The notes: generated by a model not told the origin, from the letters alone. A stretch of DNA of 25,744 nt from JBBDRW01 sp040905265 (GCA_040905265.1 JBBDRW010000129.1:1-25744), one strand, 5' to 3'; positions 15,343 to 24,224 are shown, counted from the stretch's first letter. Made by a program: numbers and translations.

Positions 15343-18300
15343 CTACTTGAACAATGCCAGCTTCAAATCCTTCCGGAAGGTCTCTCCGTCGCTGCCTTTG
15401 GCGGTCATACGGTAGATATAGACCCCGCTGGCCAGGCCGTTTACGTCCCAGGTGTGTTCATAGATTCCCGGAGCATGGTTCGGCTCCCGGATCAGGGTGT
15501 GAACAGGACGGCCCAGGATGTCATAGACAGTGATCGTTACATCTGCCTGCCTCAATACATGGTATTCGACCGTAGTAGACGTCCGGAACGGATTCGGGTA
15601 GTTTTGCAACAGGTTATACTCGGTCACGGAGAGGTGAAGCAGTACCCGGTCCACAATCGCCTGAATTTTTTCAGGTGAATCGGTATCCTCTTCATCCGCA
15701 TCGGCGATCGCGCTGTTGACCCTTTCGAGATTCTCTTCGGTCACCCCGGTGATGCCGGCGGTTTCGTAGTCATCCCGTGTAGGAACCTCGCTTGCTCCAT
15801 CCTGTTCTGCATACGTGCGAATGGTACCTAACGCCTCTTCAACCTCCAGAAGGGCCAGCACTTCATCCACGATCTGCTGAATCATTTCGGCAGTAGCAGC
15901 CTCCTCTTCATCTGCCTCCACAACGGCGCTGTTCACCCTGTTGATATTCACTGCTGTCACTCCCGTAACTCCGATTCTCACATAATCACCAAGGTCCGGG
16001 ACTTCACCCGTTCCGTCAGACGCTGCCCAGGAGCGAATCCGGTCAAGCGCTGCTTCTACTTCAAGTTCAGCCAACACCTCATCCACGATCATCTGAATCG
16101 TTTCAGTGGAACCGGCCTCCTCTTCATCTGCCTCCGCAACGGCGTTGTTCACCCTGCCGAGGTTCTCTTCGGTAACCCCCGTGACCTCAACGGTTTCGTA
16201 GTCCGTAACAGCAGGTGCATCACCCGTTCCGCCACCCGCCGCCCAGGAGCGGATACGGCTGATTGCAGATTCAAACGCCAGTTCGGCAAGCATCTGATCA
16301 ACAATCACCCGTATTTTTGGAACAGTATCCACTTCTTCAGCTTCCGAAGCAGATATTATGGCCAGAATATCATCCAGAGACTCTGTCGTTACCCCCAATA
16401 TACCGAGGCCGGAAAAATCCGATGTCGATGGAGCAGCAGAGGTTCCGTTACTGGATGCATAAGTAATAATCCTGTCCAGGGCAGATACTGACGTTGTCCG
16501 GTTGGGTTTAACCTGAACTCCCAATGCCAGCATCCGCTCTTCACCGGATTGCCCGACACCCTGGATCCGTAGCGTATGCGACCGGACTTCAATGTCTTTT
16601 GGAATCGGAATCTCTCCGATGAAATTTCCATTCTCATCCACATCGACAAACCCGAGGAGCCGTGGTGTAGAAAAGAGCCAGACTGCAACGCTACTGCCAG
16701 GAGAAAATCCGCCGCCACCCGTTTTCAGGGTGCCGCCGGGTTCAAAATTAAAGACAGGCTCATCATTCTCTGTGGAAATAGACTCCTGTTCGCCATTCTC
16801 CCCCACTGAGGAGAATGACATCTGAAACCCCTCTCCACCCAGTTCCAGGGTGCCAGAGTCCGTCAGCCCCTTGGTTACAGGAACTTCGACTCCACCCACG
16901 ATCGTAACAGCGCCCCCAGGCGGAAGTGGCGAAGGCGGCTCTTCATCTTCTTCAAAAATGGGTGCAACCGGCACAGCACTGACCAACTCACTGGCCGGCC
17001 CGGTTCCTATACTGTTCACCGCAGACACACGAAACCTGTGACGAATATTATTCACCAGATCGGTTACAGTAACGGACGTTTCAGAAGACGATTCTCCTTG
17101 AAACACAGTCCAGTTGTTTCCGTTTGGCCCAGCTGAGTACTCTACAATATACCCGGTAATGGGCTCGCCACCATTGTCAGCGGGCTCATCCCAGGAGAGG
17201 TTCACCTGGCGGTTTCCAGGTTCGGCAAGAAGATTCAATGGGGCTGACGGTACCGAGACGTCCGGTTCCAGGAGAAATTCATCTGACAGTTCGGTGACTG
17301 ATCCGGCAACAGTAAATGCCAGCCGGTAGCTGCCCGCCGTATTGATCAGGATGTCACTGAACTGGACCGTACCATCACTTATTGTCGTCTTTGTCAACGT
17401 ACCTCCATCAAGCGATTGGTCATTATCCAGGGTCACGGTTACCTTGGCCTTTGACACCGGATTTCCCAGTTTATCCTGTACCATAACTGTTGGTGGCCCG
17501 CCGATCACATTGCCTGCTACCCCATCGGCTGGTTGGTTCGAAACCGTCAGACTGGAAGCCTTTCCGGCCACCACGTTAAATGGTTTGGAAGAAACCGGAT
17601 TGTCCACCCCATCTACCTCGAACACCAGTGTATAACTGCCCATGGTGTTTATTACCAGATCACTGAATTGAGCTGTTCCGTCATCATCGGTCGGAATCGT
17701 GAGGGTCCCGCCGTCAAATTCGGCACCATCCTCCAGGCTGACAGTAACGTTGATCTCGGTAACTGGATCATCCAGAGAGTTCGTAACCAATATGGAGGGC
17801 GGGCCTTTGATTGGCTGCCCTGCAGTCGTACTGGAAGGTTGTATCGCGATCTGGAAGGCATCGGCGTCCAGGGAGGTAGAAAGGACTGTGAGATCTTCGT
17901 CTATGAACCAGGGAGTAAAAGAAACCCCGAAACCTGCCTGTGTAGCATCGGCACCCGGGCCTTTCGGATCGCCCCACCAGTTGCGTGATGCGTCAACATC
18001 CGGTGAATTATGGAGAAACACACCCCAGGCTGTATCACTGAACCGATTGTTCTCAACCGTAGCATCGTCTGACGAGCTATTTGATCCAAAAATAAGTGCG
18101 ATATCACCGCGAAAGGAACCGGCTGGAGTTTCGGACGAATTGTTTACGGTTTCATCACCCTCCTCATCCACCACCTTGGTTGCTTGTAGATTACTTATGG
18201 TGTTGTTGGTAACTGTAACATCCGGTGTATTCGATTCCAGCCCGATTCCGTGAGCCCAAAAGCCGGTTAGGCCGGAAATGGTATTGTTATCTATGAGAAG

Positions 18301-21135
18301 CGTTTCTGTCATGCCGGAAGAAGAAACCCCGAAATTTACCTGGATTCCATACGCGCCACGGCCACCGTCAGCATAAACCGCATCAGATTTCGCCGTCACG
18401 TTCCGGATGGTATTGTCTGTGATTGTAACGTTGGAAAGAGTTGGGACGGCCTGGCTGTCTCCGATAAAGATCCCCTTATTGCTGCTGCCACCCTGGTCGT
18501 GGCCGATGTCAGAGATGGTATTCCCAGTAATGGTGATATCCCCGAAAGGTTCTGTTCCGTCGTCATCAAGTACATATATGCCCTGGGCGCTGAAATTCCA
18601 GGACACATCCGTACCGATGTCACGGATCGTGTTGTTTGAAATTTCAATGCCGCCGACGCCATAGGCTACGATGCCATACCCGCCGGACGGGTTGGTGATG
18701 TCAAGACCGGTCACGGTTATGTCCGGAGCGAACAGATTGAATTGGCCTTCAATAGCTGCCCCCGCATCGGAGGTTAAGGTAAGACCGGCCGTATTCACAT
18801 TAACGTTCTCAGAATAGTCATCCGGACCGATGAGGATCGTATCCTCCGGATCAGCCACATCTACTGCATCCTGAATGTTCTGGAATGGACACCCCAATGC
18901 ACAGACCGTATAAGGGATTGGATCTGCAAACTCAGAACAATCCGTGTCTATACACCACTCTCCAACGTCGACTTTACCTGTTACCTGTTCGCCAGAAGGC
19001 CCACTTGAGATGCCCCACCAGTTACTTTTGGCGTCAATCAATAGGCTCGAGTTGTTGACAAGAGCACCGTCAAGATTTCCTTTTAAGTTGTTGTTACGTA
19101 CCTCAATTCCATCCTCAACCACAGTGCCGCTTTCGATACGCAAACCGATACGCGAGTCAATGAATTCATTCTCTTTAATGTGAATGGAACCGCTATAGGT
19201 ACCCGCTTTAATACGTAATGCCGCTGAACCATCCGGCAGAGCTGTATTACTGATTTTGTTTCCCGAAATTGTGACGTCACCGCTTCCGTCGTTGCCGGCA
19301 CCCAGATTGATTCCGTGTTCGGGTACATTGGTGATTGTGTTGTCCGAAATCGTCACTCCGACTGCCCCGCCCACAATGATTCCGGCATACGTAGTGCCAT
19401 TGATGATGTTTCCACTGAGAGTCAACCCGCTGCTTGGAGTACCCGCCTGACATCGTGACTGGATCTTGATGCCGGTGCGATCCTCTCCAGGTTCGTCTAC
19501 ATTCTCAATCCGGTTGTTGCTGATTGTCAGTCCGTCATACGTTGCAAAACAGTCTTTAAATACCGGCCTTCCGGACAAATCATGAAACCAGTTATTGCGA
19601 ATCGAAATGTTTTCGAAAACATTGAACAGAGATCCCCCAACCGTACCGCCATCTTCTCGTGGAGGCAAGAGGATAACGCCGTGTTCGTATGCAAGAGCAC
19701 CTGGCGTATCGGTAAACTCAAACCCGTCAATAGTGACATCCGAGGCACTTCCGATCAGACGGATCGATCCGTTTCCGGAAAGAACCGTCTCCACTCCACG
19801 TACACCGGTGTTTGGATTTATTCCTGCATTTGCACCGAGCAAGGAGAGGCTTTTCCCAATGGTCAGGGCTTCATCATATATACCCGCCATAACCCGGACT
19901 GTTTGGCCCGGGTCGGCTGCATCGATACCGTCCTGAATGTTGGAGAGAATTTCGGATATGGCAATTGTCCCATCCGGCTGCCGGATCGTGACGGATCGAT
20001 CGAATTCATTCTCCGCCAGGATAGTAGAAATGGAACTTACAAGGCCATCCGGTAATTCGACTTGCTTGCCGTTGTTGCCAAATTCGTTGGACAATATGGA
20101 GAGTGTCCCCGCATTACTTACGGCTATCACGCCAATGGATTTTTGGGTGATTTCATTGTCCTCAATTGTGACAGCCCCTCCTTCCACACGGACTCCATAA
20201 TCATCGGTATGGCCGGATTCCGTATAAATCGAGTTATCGGTGACCATCGTGTGCCCCCCTGAGGTGTCACTGTGACCGATCCGGATTGTACGTCGTGTAC
20301 CGATAAATTCGTTATTGCGAATCACAATGGTTTCATCGCCACTCGCAGCCTCGGGGTCCGCCCGTACTCCTTCCCTGTCAATATTCGAAAATATATTATC
20401 CTCAATGATCATATTGTCGAATACCGTATTGCTATTGGGACCGCCACGTCCTGCCCAGATACCTCGTGTGGCACCATTAATCACATTACCACGTACAGTA
20501 ACGTCAGAAAGGGAGTTGGAACGCTGAAAATGGTGTAGTGTGATGGCGGCGATCTCTTCCGGCGTGGCACTCCCGTATCGGGCGGCATCGAGAAGATTAT
20601 TGTTTTCAATCAGTAGGCCGTCAACATTATCCAGTACGATGGCCGCACCACGATAATCCTCCGTTGTAGCACCCGTATTATCAAAGGTGTTGTCAATAAT
20701 CGTAATATCGGCAATGGAAATCATTGAGTACATCCCAATTCCATGTCCACTGGAAGCACTGCCGGACGTAGGAATTGGAATATTCCTGAAGGTCAACCCT
20801 TCAATTCGAACATGTTGAATGGCACCATCTGTGGAGGGTGAAAATTCCAGCAATGTGGTTCCGCGGGGCTGCGAACTCCCATCAATAACGGGATCTGCGT
20901 CATCGGCCGCTTTAATCGTAAGGCCGTTGGCTTCAGTGATGACAACAGGGTCCGGATAGGTTCCGGAGTTAACCAGGATAACAGAGTTGTCAGCGGCAGC
21001 ATCCACCGCGTCCTGAATGGTCGTATAATCAGCACCAGACGCACCTACGGTAATGGTGTTTTGTGCGGAGACATCAACCGAATAAGCAAACAGGATCCAG
21101 AGCAGAATCCCTGATATTGTGATACCACGAACCAA
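15343..21135 (-). CDS. Giant T9SS-secreted surface protein with beta-helix, Ig-like, Fn3 and helical repeats
   Basis: This encodes 1930 residues starting at TTG (21135), chosen because AGGAGG lies five bases upstream and a signal peptide (MVRGITISGILLWILFAYS, cut near VSAQ) begins there. Three right-handed beta-helix modules each open with an IQDAVDAAD-like segment (about residues 40, 400 and 755). The second and third close with NWWG...GP motifs (about 705 and 1052). Two Ig-like domains (about 1096-1290, GGTLTxxTxxDGTxQFSD in each) and a fibronectin III domain (about 1296-1385) follow. Next is a Pro/Gly-rich linker and a domain with GFSPGSSVAVWLFSTPRLLG. Four helical repeats of about 70 residues come next (1550-1832), then the T9SS type A sorting domain (1837-1930) with NYPNPF and GVYIYRMTAKG. 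Beta-helices of this type bind or cleave polysaccharides, but no catalytic site is evident, so adhesion is equally likely. It is the only complete T9SS cargo in the window. Confidence 0.9.
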   Translation of the reverse strand: MVRGITISGILLWILFAYSVDVSAQNTITVGASGADYTTIQDAVDAAADNSVILVNSGTYPDPVVITEANGLTIKAADDADPVIDGSSQPRGTTLLEFSPSTDGAIQHVRIEGLTFRNIPIPTSGSASSGHGIGMYSMISIADITIIDNTFDNTGATTEDYRGAAIVLDNVDGLLIENNNLLDAARYGSATPEEIAAITLHHFQRSNSLSDVTVRGNVINGATRGIWAGRGGPNSNTVFDNMIIEDNIFSNIDREGVRADPEAASGDETIVIRNNEFIGTRRTIRIGHSDTSGGHTMVTDNSIYTESGHTDDYGVRVEGGAVTIEDNEITQKSIGVIAVSNAGTLSILSNEFGNNGKQVELPDGLVSSISTILAENEFDRSVTIRQPDGTIAISEILSNIQDGIDAADPGQTVRVMAGIYDEALTIGKSLSLLGANAGINPNTGVRGVETVLSGNGSIRLIGSASDVTIDGFEFTDTPGALAYEHGVILLPPREDGGTVGGSLFNVFENISIRNNWFHDLSGRPVFKDCFATYDGLTISNNRIENVDEPGEDRTGIKIQSRCQAGTPSSGLTLSGNIINGTTYAGIIVGGAVGVTISDNTITNVPEHGINLGAGNDGSGDVTISGNKISNTALPDGSAALRIKAGTYSGSIHIKENEFIDSRIGLRIESGTVVEDGIEVRNNNLKGNLDGALVNNSSLLIDAKSNWWGISSGPSGEQVTGKVDVGEWCIDTDCSEFADPIPYTVCALGCPFQNIQDAVDVADPEDTILIGPDDYSENVNVNTAGLTLTSDAGAAIEGQFNLFAPDITVTGLDITNPSGGYGIVAYGVGGIEISNNTIRDIGTDVSWNFSAQGIYVLDDDGTEPFGDITITGNTISDIGHDQGGSSNKGIFIGDSQAVPTLSNVTITDNTIRNVTAKSDAVYADGGRGAYGIQVNFGVSSSGMTETLLIDNNTISGLTGFWAHGIGLESNTPDVTVTNNTISNLQATKVVDEEGDETVNNSSETPAGSFRGDIALIFGSNSSSDDATVENNRFSDTAWGVFLHNSPDVDASRNWWGDPKGPGADATQAGFGVSFTPWFIDEDLTVLSTSLDADAFQIAIQPSSTTAGQPIKGPPSILVTNSLDDPVTEINVTVSLEDGAEFDGGTLTIPTDDDGTAQFSDLVINTMGSYTLVFEVDGVDNPVSSKPFNVVAGKASSLTVSNQPADGVAGNVIGGPPTVMVQDKLGNPVSKAKVTVTLDNDQSLDGGTLTKTTISDGTVQFSDILINTAGSYRLAFTVAGSVTELSDEFLLEPDVSVPSAPLNLLAEPGNRQVNLSWDEPADNGGEPITGYIVEYSAGPNGNNWTVFQGESSSETSVTVTDLVNNIRHRFRVSAVNSIGTGPASELVSAVPVAPIFEEDEEPPSPLPPGGAVTIVGGVEVPVTKGLTDSGTLELGGEGFQMSFSSVGENGEQESISTENDEPVFNFEPGGTLKTGGGGFSPGSSVAVWLFSTPRLLGFVDVDENGNFIGEIPIPKDIEVRSHTLRIQGVGQSGEERMLALGVQVKPNRTTSVSALDRIITYASSNGTSAAPSTSDFSGLGILGVTTESLDDILAIISASEAEEVDTVPKIRVIVDQMLAELAFESAISRIRSWAAGGGTGDAPAVTDYETVEVTGVTEENLGRVNNAVAEADEEEAGSTETIQMIVDEVLAELEVEAALDRIRSWAASDGTGEVPDLGDYVRIGVTGVTAVNINRVNSAVVEADEEEAATAEMIQQIVDEVLALLEVEEALGTIRTYAEQDGASEVPTRDDYETAGITGVTEENLERVNSAIADADEEDTDSPEKIQAIVDRVLLHLSVTEYNLLQNYPNPFRTSTTVEYHVLRQADVTITVYDILGRPVHTLIREPNHAPGIYEHTWDVNGLASGVYIYRMTAKGSDGETFRKDLKLALFK
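15640..16490 (-). repeat. Four tandem ~70-residue helical repeats within the giant protein
   Basis: The DNA holds four consecutive units of about 205-215 bp. Each encodes a helix (ALDRIRSWAAS-like), a loop with Asp-Tyr, a TGVTEENLxRVNxA helix cap, an acidic ADEEE turn and an IQxIVDEVLAELEVE helix. The three C-terminal units are closely similar; the first is more diverged (LGVTTESLDDILAIIS). The domain lies just before the sorting domain and may be a stalk holding the beta-helices away from the cell. Confidence 0.85.
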
Positions 21136-21140
21136 TTATC

Positions 21141-21146
21141 CCTCCT
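21141..21146 (-). promoter_or_regulatory. Strong ribosome binding site deciding a TTG start
   Basis: On the minus strand AGGAGG stands five bases before TTG (21135-21133). This perfect Shine-Dalgarno core is unusual among the neighbouring genes, most of which have weak sites, and it supports TTG as the start of the giant gene. Confidence 0.7.
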
Positions 21147-21278
21147 ATATAATCCAATTGGATCAAATACGCTGACGTAGACAAGTATCCTCTCTGTTGA
21201 ATATAGCAAGTGGCGTAGTATTATCAATGTCAGACAAGTTAGAATTTTCTAATCATATATTATATAATCCAATTAGAT
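21146..21278. promoter_or_regulatory. Paired palindromic operator-like repeats in divergent promoter region
   Basis: The 316-bp gap between the giant gene and the gene at 21452 has no supported gene. It contains two copies of TATATAATCCAATTGGAT (21146-21163 and 21261-21278, 17 of 18 identical). The first carries the perfect palindrome ATCCAATTGGAT and the second ATCCAATTAGAT. The copies are 115 bp apart, close to eleven helical turns. Each is followed by a TGACGTA-containing motif (at 21173 and 21296). A dimeric regulator could bind both sites, possibly with looping (inference). The first copy ends at the ribosome binding site of the giant gene. Confidence 0.4.
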
Positions 21279-21451
21279 TTAATCTATGTTAAAGTTGACG
21301 TACACAATATTGACATGGTTTTTTCTTGATGGTAACTGTATGCTATAGTTATCAAACGGGGTGCCTGGCAGAAAAGCTATCGGCAAGGATGGTGGCAATT
21401 TCAACCAAGGTTGCGCATATTCCATCAAACAATTTCACATCTATAGTCCCT

Positions 21452-22015
21452 ATGAAACCGACAATCATCCTCAACTCTCTCCTCCTGTCATTTTGCCTGT
21501 TTCAGGCTACCTCCTCCCTTGCTCAGGGTTCACTGGAAGAACTCGCTCCGGAAGAGTATTTCGATTTCTGGCTGGGTAGCTGGGAGCTGACATGGGAGGA
21601 TTCGGATGGTACCCTGGCCAGGGGAACCAACCAAATCGAACGCATCCTGAACCAGCGAGTGATCAGGGAGCAGTTCAATGCCGTTTCAGGAGCATATGAG
21701 GGGTATACCGGGGAGAGCTATTCCGTATATCAGGCTGCGTCCGGAACCTGGAAACAGACCTGGGTAGATAACAGCGGCGGGTACCTCGATTTTACGGGAG
21801 AGTTTGACGGAGACAGGCGCATGTTTACACGTACTGCACTGAACCCTGAGGGAGAACAGAGTCACCAGCGAATGGTCTTTTACGATATCACGGACGACTC
21901 TTTTACCTGGGACTGGGAGCTGTCTGTTGATGACGGGGAAACATGGGAGCTCCGGTGGCGCATCCAGTATGAACGGTCGGACAATGGTGAAGATAGTCCG
22001 GACAGCGGGTCATAA
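21452..22015 (+). CDS. Secreted DUF1579-like protein
   Basis: From the ATG at 21452 this is 187 residues with a clean signal peptide (MKPTIILNSLLLSFCLF, cut near SSLAQ). A start at 21326 would add 42 residues before it and is unlikely. The mature part has FDFWLGSWELTW near the start, then GTNQIERILNQRVIREQF, YSVYQAASGTWKQTWVDNSG and a Trp-rich end. That layout matches the DUF1579/lipocalin-like family, a small beta-barrel of unknown ligand common in Bacteroidota. It is divergent from the giant gene and convergent with the DUF4199 gene, 30 bp away, and is apparently monocistronic. Confidence 0.75.
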   Translation: MKPTIILNSLLLSFCLFQATSSLAQGSLEELAPEEYFDFWLGSWELTWEDSDGTLARGTNQIERILNQRVIREQFNAVSGAYEGYTGESYSVYQAASGTWKQTWVDNSGGYLDFTGEFDGDRRMFTRTALNPEGEQSHQRMVFYDITDDSFTWDWELSVDDGETWELRWRIQYERSDNGEDSPDSGS

Positions 22016-22045
22016 ACCCGATCCTTCAAGGCCCATGCCGTGTAG

Positions 22046-22528
22046 CTATCTCCCCTTCTTCACAAAGAATGCCACAATTGCCGTAGTCAGAATCCCCATC
22101 ACCGGCACCCCGATCAAACCCTGGATGATGTAGCTCCGCAGGTTAAAATAACTTTCTGCTGCCTCCCTGGTCAATTCGCCTTGCTCTACCGCATATTCGA
22201 TTACATTGACAAAGTAATCCGGGGTGATGACCGTGGATGTAATGAACTGGGTAACAGGACTCAGAACCGTCACAATCAACGTAATGATCAGGCCGGAAAT
22301 GAAACCCTGCTTATACGTCATCACTCCACCGTAGTGATTCTCACGTTTGTCACGAAGCGCAATGACATAGATTGCAATTGCCGGTATGGCAAACAGCATG
22401 GTGTAGGTTGCATGCTTGTCGATCTGTGTGTCGTGAAGGCCCGTTAGCATTTCCAGGGTCATCCACGTAAGGGTTGCCACAACAAAAATAAGCGCCCACT
22501 TTATCTCGATCTTATAGGTTGTCAACAT
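22046..22528 (-). CDS. DUF4199 family membrane protein
   Basis: This is 160 residues with four predicted membrane helices: WALIFVVATLTWMTLEML, YTMLFAIPAIAIYVIAL, GFISGLIITLIVTVLSPVTQ and GLIGVPVMGILTTAIVAFF. Between the second and third lies the loop NHYGGVMTYKQGFISG, characteristic of DUF4199. The function of the family is unknown; it is nearly confined to Bacteroidota-like bacteria. It lies 14 bp downstream of the VOC gene on the same strand and is very probably in the same transcript. Confidence 0.85.
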   Translation of the reverse strand: MLTTYKIEIKWALIFVVATLTWMTLEMLTGLHDTQIDKHATYTMLFAIPAIAIYVIALRDKRENHYGGVMTYKQGFISGLIITLIVTVLSPVTQFITSTVITPDYFVNVIEYAVEQGELTREAAESYFNLRSYIIQGLIGVPVMGILTTAIVAFFVKKGR

Positions 22529-22542
22529 GATATATCTCGCTT

Positions 22543-22932
22543 TTATGTCATGGAGTGTAATCCGAACATATTACCCTCTGTATCCTGACAGATGGAGCAA
22601 TGTCCGTAGTCACCGATGGAAAACTTCTCTTTCAAGATACGGCCACCGGCCTTTTCCACTCGGCCCTGTTCGACCTGGCAATCGTCACAGGTAAAATAGA
22701 CGATGGTACTGTTGCCACCGCTCTCCATTCCACTTGCTTTGACTAGTGCACCGCTTGCGTTGGGTACCGTCTCTACGAAGGGAAATGTGACCATCTGAAA
22801 GGTGTTATCCTCTCCCATTTCGTCCGGGATCGGAAGATTCTCCAGTTGTATATCCAGGATTGCTTCATAAAAAGATGTCGCTCTCTCTATATCCTGGACA
22901 TAGATTTCAAACCAGTTTACGGGATTTTTCAT
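22543..22932 (-). CDS. VOC family protein (glyoxalase/bleomycin-resistance fold)
   Basis: This 129-residue protein has two beta-alpha-beta-beta-beta halves: NWFEIYVQDIERATSFYEAI opens the first, and STIVYFTCDDCQVEQGRVEK opens the second, which ends QDTEGNMFGLHS. That is the single-domain vicinal oxygen chelate fold, which dimerises to form metal-binding active sites. The first ligand position carries Glu rather than His (NWFEIYV) and the final strand has GLHS, so whether it binds metal is uncertain. It has no signal peptide and the substrate is unknown. It leads a two-gene operon with the DUF4199 protein. It is an intact member of the same superfamily as the remnant at 327-452 but of a different subgroup. 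Confidence 0.85.
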   Translation of the reverse strand: MKNPVNWFEIYVQDIERATSFYEAILDIQLENLPIPDEMGEDNTFQMVTFPFVETVPNASGALVKASGMESGGNSTIVYFTCDDCQVEQGRVEKAGGRILKEKFSIGDYGHCSICQDTEGNMFGLHSMT

Positions 22933-23224
22933 CGTTGGTATCTTTAGATTATAGTTGCATAAATATCAATCTGAAAATTGGAGAATATTGAAAACGGACG
23001 ACTTCTCCTACTGCAAGAGATGAATCTTCTATATTATCCAGTCCCATGCGGATTTTCTGAAACGAAGTATCCCTTATTCGCGGAATAGATACCATAATAC
23101 TGGAAATCGGAAGAATCGGGTGTTTACACGTTCCCGTGAAGAACAGATCAATAGTTGTAACCAGCCTTCCTGGTGTAACATAGAAAAATGGGGCGAATCA
23201 GTTCCGATACAGAGTTCATCCCCT

Positions 23225-23611
23225 ATGAAAAACATCCGTAAAATGAGACGATCCATCCTATTTGTTTGCTTCCTGCTTTCTGCTCTTGTACTGACAAGTT
23301 GTTCCGATAATACGACCGGTTTTCACTCAGAAGCAATCTTTGCAGAAGTGACAGACAACGGGATTCAAGTGTTCAATAATGCTGATGTGCCAGTTTATTA
23401 CTTTGCAGTCGAAGAAGGCACGTTAGCCCTTCTTAGTTGGGCACCTGTATCCAGCGAAGAGAATAAAATTGACGCCGAAAGCAATAAAACCATTCCCTTT
23501 ACTGATATTATCGGCTCTGAAAACGGAAACCGGATCATACTCTACTATTGGCAAAAGATCGAACCCTCGATGGACGACATCCACGATCTGGTTATTGATA
23601 CGGACAACTAG
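23225..23611 (+). CDS. Small lipoprotein of unknown function
   Basis: With the ATG at 23225 it encodes 128 residues: a basic start (MKNIRKMRRS), a hydrophobic core and the lipobox VLTSC (Cys26). The earlier in-frame start at 23120 would place 35 polar residues before the signal peptide. The mature part (FNNADVPVYYFAVEEGTLALL and later NRIILYYWQKIEP) has the look of a small beta-sandwich; I do not recognise the family. The stop codon TAG lies in the first bases of the palindromic element that follows, so the element may have trimmed or fixed the C-terminus. The 292-bp gap upstream (22933-23224) shows no other gene. Confidence 0.65.
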   Translation: MKNIRKMRRSILFVCFLLSALVLTSCSDNTTGFHSEAIFAEVTDNGIQVFNNADVPVYYFAVEEGTLALLSWAPVSSEENKIDAESNKTIPFTDIIGSENGNRIILYYWQKIEPSMDDIHDLVIDTDN

Positions 23612-23755
23612 GAGCCTGTCGGACTTACGCCGAATCAGTCCCTTTTTTCGAGGTTTTTCGTTCCATAGCACCACTATGCGTCTCAAAACCTCGAAAAAAT
23701 GACCTCGATTCTGCACTCGCCTCGTTACGATCCCGTAAGTCCGACAGGCTCCTAG
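23608..23755. mobile_element. 148-bp nested palindrome, MITE- or REP-like
   Basis: The element is bounded by perfect 22-bp inverted repeats (CTAGGAGCCTGTCGG... at 23608-23629 and its complement at 23734-23755). Inside are perfect 15-bp arms TTTTTTCGAGGTTTT (23643-23657) and AAAACCTCGAAAAAA (23685-23699), then CATAG/CTATG around a five-base loop. Each end carries CTAG, which could be a 4-bp target duplication as made by some IS5-type elements. No transposase is encoded, so a non-autonomous MITE is the best guess. It sits between convergent genes and could also act as a bidirectional terminator. Confidence 0.65.
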
Positions 23756-23759
23756 TATT

Positions 23760-23978
23760 CTACTTTTCTTTTTTAATCGTTTTTCTAAATACTTGTATGT
23801 AAAATAGGCACATTGATAAATAAAATACGACCATCATCGATAGGAAAAACAAACGGAAGGGTTCGTAAAAAAAATGGACGCAGATTATTCCCAATAAAAT
23901 TACCAGGTGCAATATGATACTCCATATCAACTGTTTATATGTAAATTCAATCATAAGTATCTTGATTAAATAAGACAT
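23760..23978 (-). CDS. Small two-helix membrane protein, possible bacteriocin immunity
   Basis: This encodes 72 residues, with two hydrophobic helices (LIWSIILHLVILLGIICVHFF and LFFLSMMVVFYLSMCLFYI) and a basic tail FRKTIKKEK. I do not recognise a family. An internal ATG at 23954 is an alternative start: the 11 bases ATTTAATCAAG before it also precede the bacteriocin-like gene at 25071, but here no GGA core follows. Codon use is A+T-rich, like the other small genes to its right and unlike the rest of the window. Very small basic membrane proteins beside peptide bacteriocins are often immunity proteins; here that is inference from position only. Confidence 0.5.
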   Translation of the reverse strand: MSYLIKILMIEFTYKQLIWSIILHLVILLGIICVHFFYEPFRLFFLSMMVVFYLSMCLFYIQVFRKTIKKEK

Positions 23979-24017
23979 GGCTCTAATATTTTGTACCCGT
24001 AATGGTCGGACAAGCTA

Positions 24018-24224
24018 TCAGAGGTCCGCAGAAGCGAATCTTTTTTTAATTTTCTTCCATGTTATTAAAGCGAACGTGCACAGATTCACAATCAAAACAG
24101 GAAGTAGAATTGTATCAACAAGGGTTCTGATTCCTATACTCTCAACATTGATCAAATAGATACCCCAAATGCACCATGCTATGGTGAAAATCTGAGTGAT
24201 ATATAAGTTGTCTGATTTCATCAT
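24018..24224 (-). CDS. Small two-helix membrane protein in bacteriocin-like cluster
   Basis: From the ATG at 24224 it is 68 residues; AAGGTGG stands about eight bases upstream, which fits better than the GTG at 24236. It has two hydrophobic helices (YITQIFTIAWCIWGIYLI and TILLPVLIVNLCTFALITW) joined by a short loop, and a basic end WKKIKKRF. No family is recognised. The size, topology and positive C-terminus mirror the next gene downstream, although the sequences are not obviously alike. Role unknown; immunity or a transport accessory is possible. Confidence 0.55.
   Translation of the reverse strand: MMKSDNLYITQIFTIAWCIWGIYLINVESIGIRTLVDTILLPVLIVNLCTFALITWKKIKKRFASADL

Noticed and set aside
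15640..16490. Regular repeats of about 210 bp that might suggest an array
   Set aside because: They are in-frame protein repeats with diverged DNA; no short identical repeats with unique spacers as in CRISPR.
17699..18253. 184-codon plus-strand frame within the giant gene
   Set aside because: It is antisense to the beta-helix and Ig-like coding sequence; its Ser/Pro-rich composition reflects the complementary strand.
21310..21344. TTGACA with a downstream TATGCT as a sigma70-type promoter
   Set aside because: The spacing (23 bp) is wrong, and this bacterial group generally uses a different consensus.
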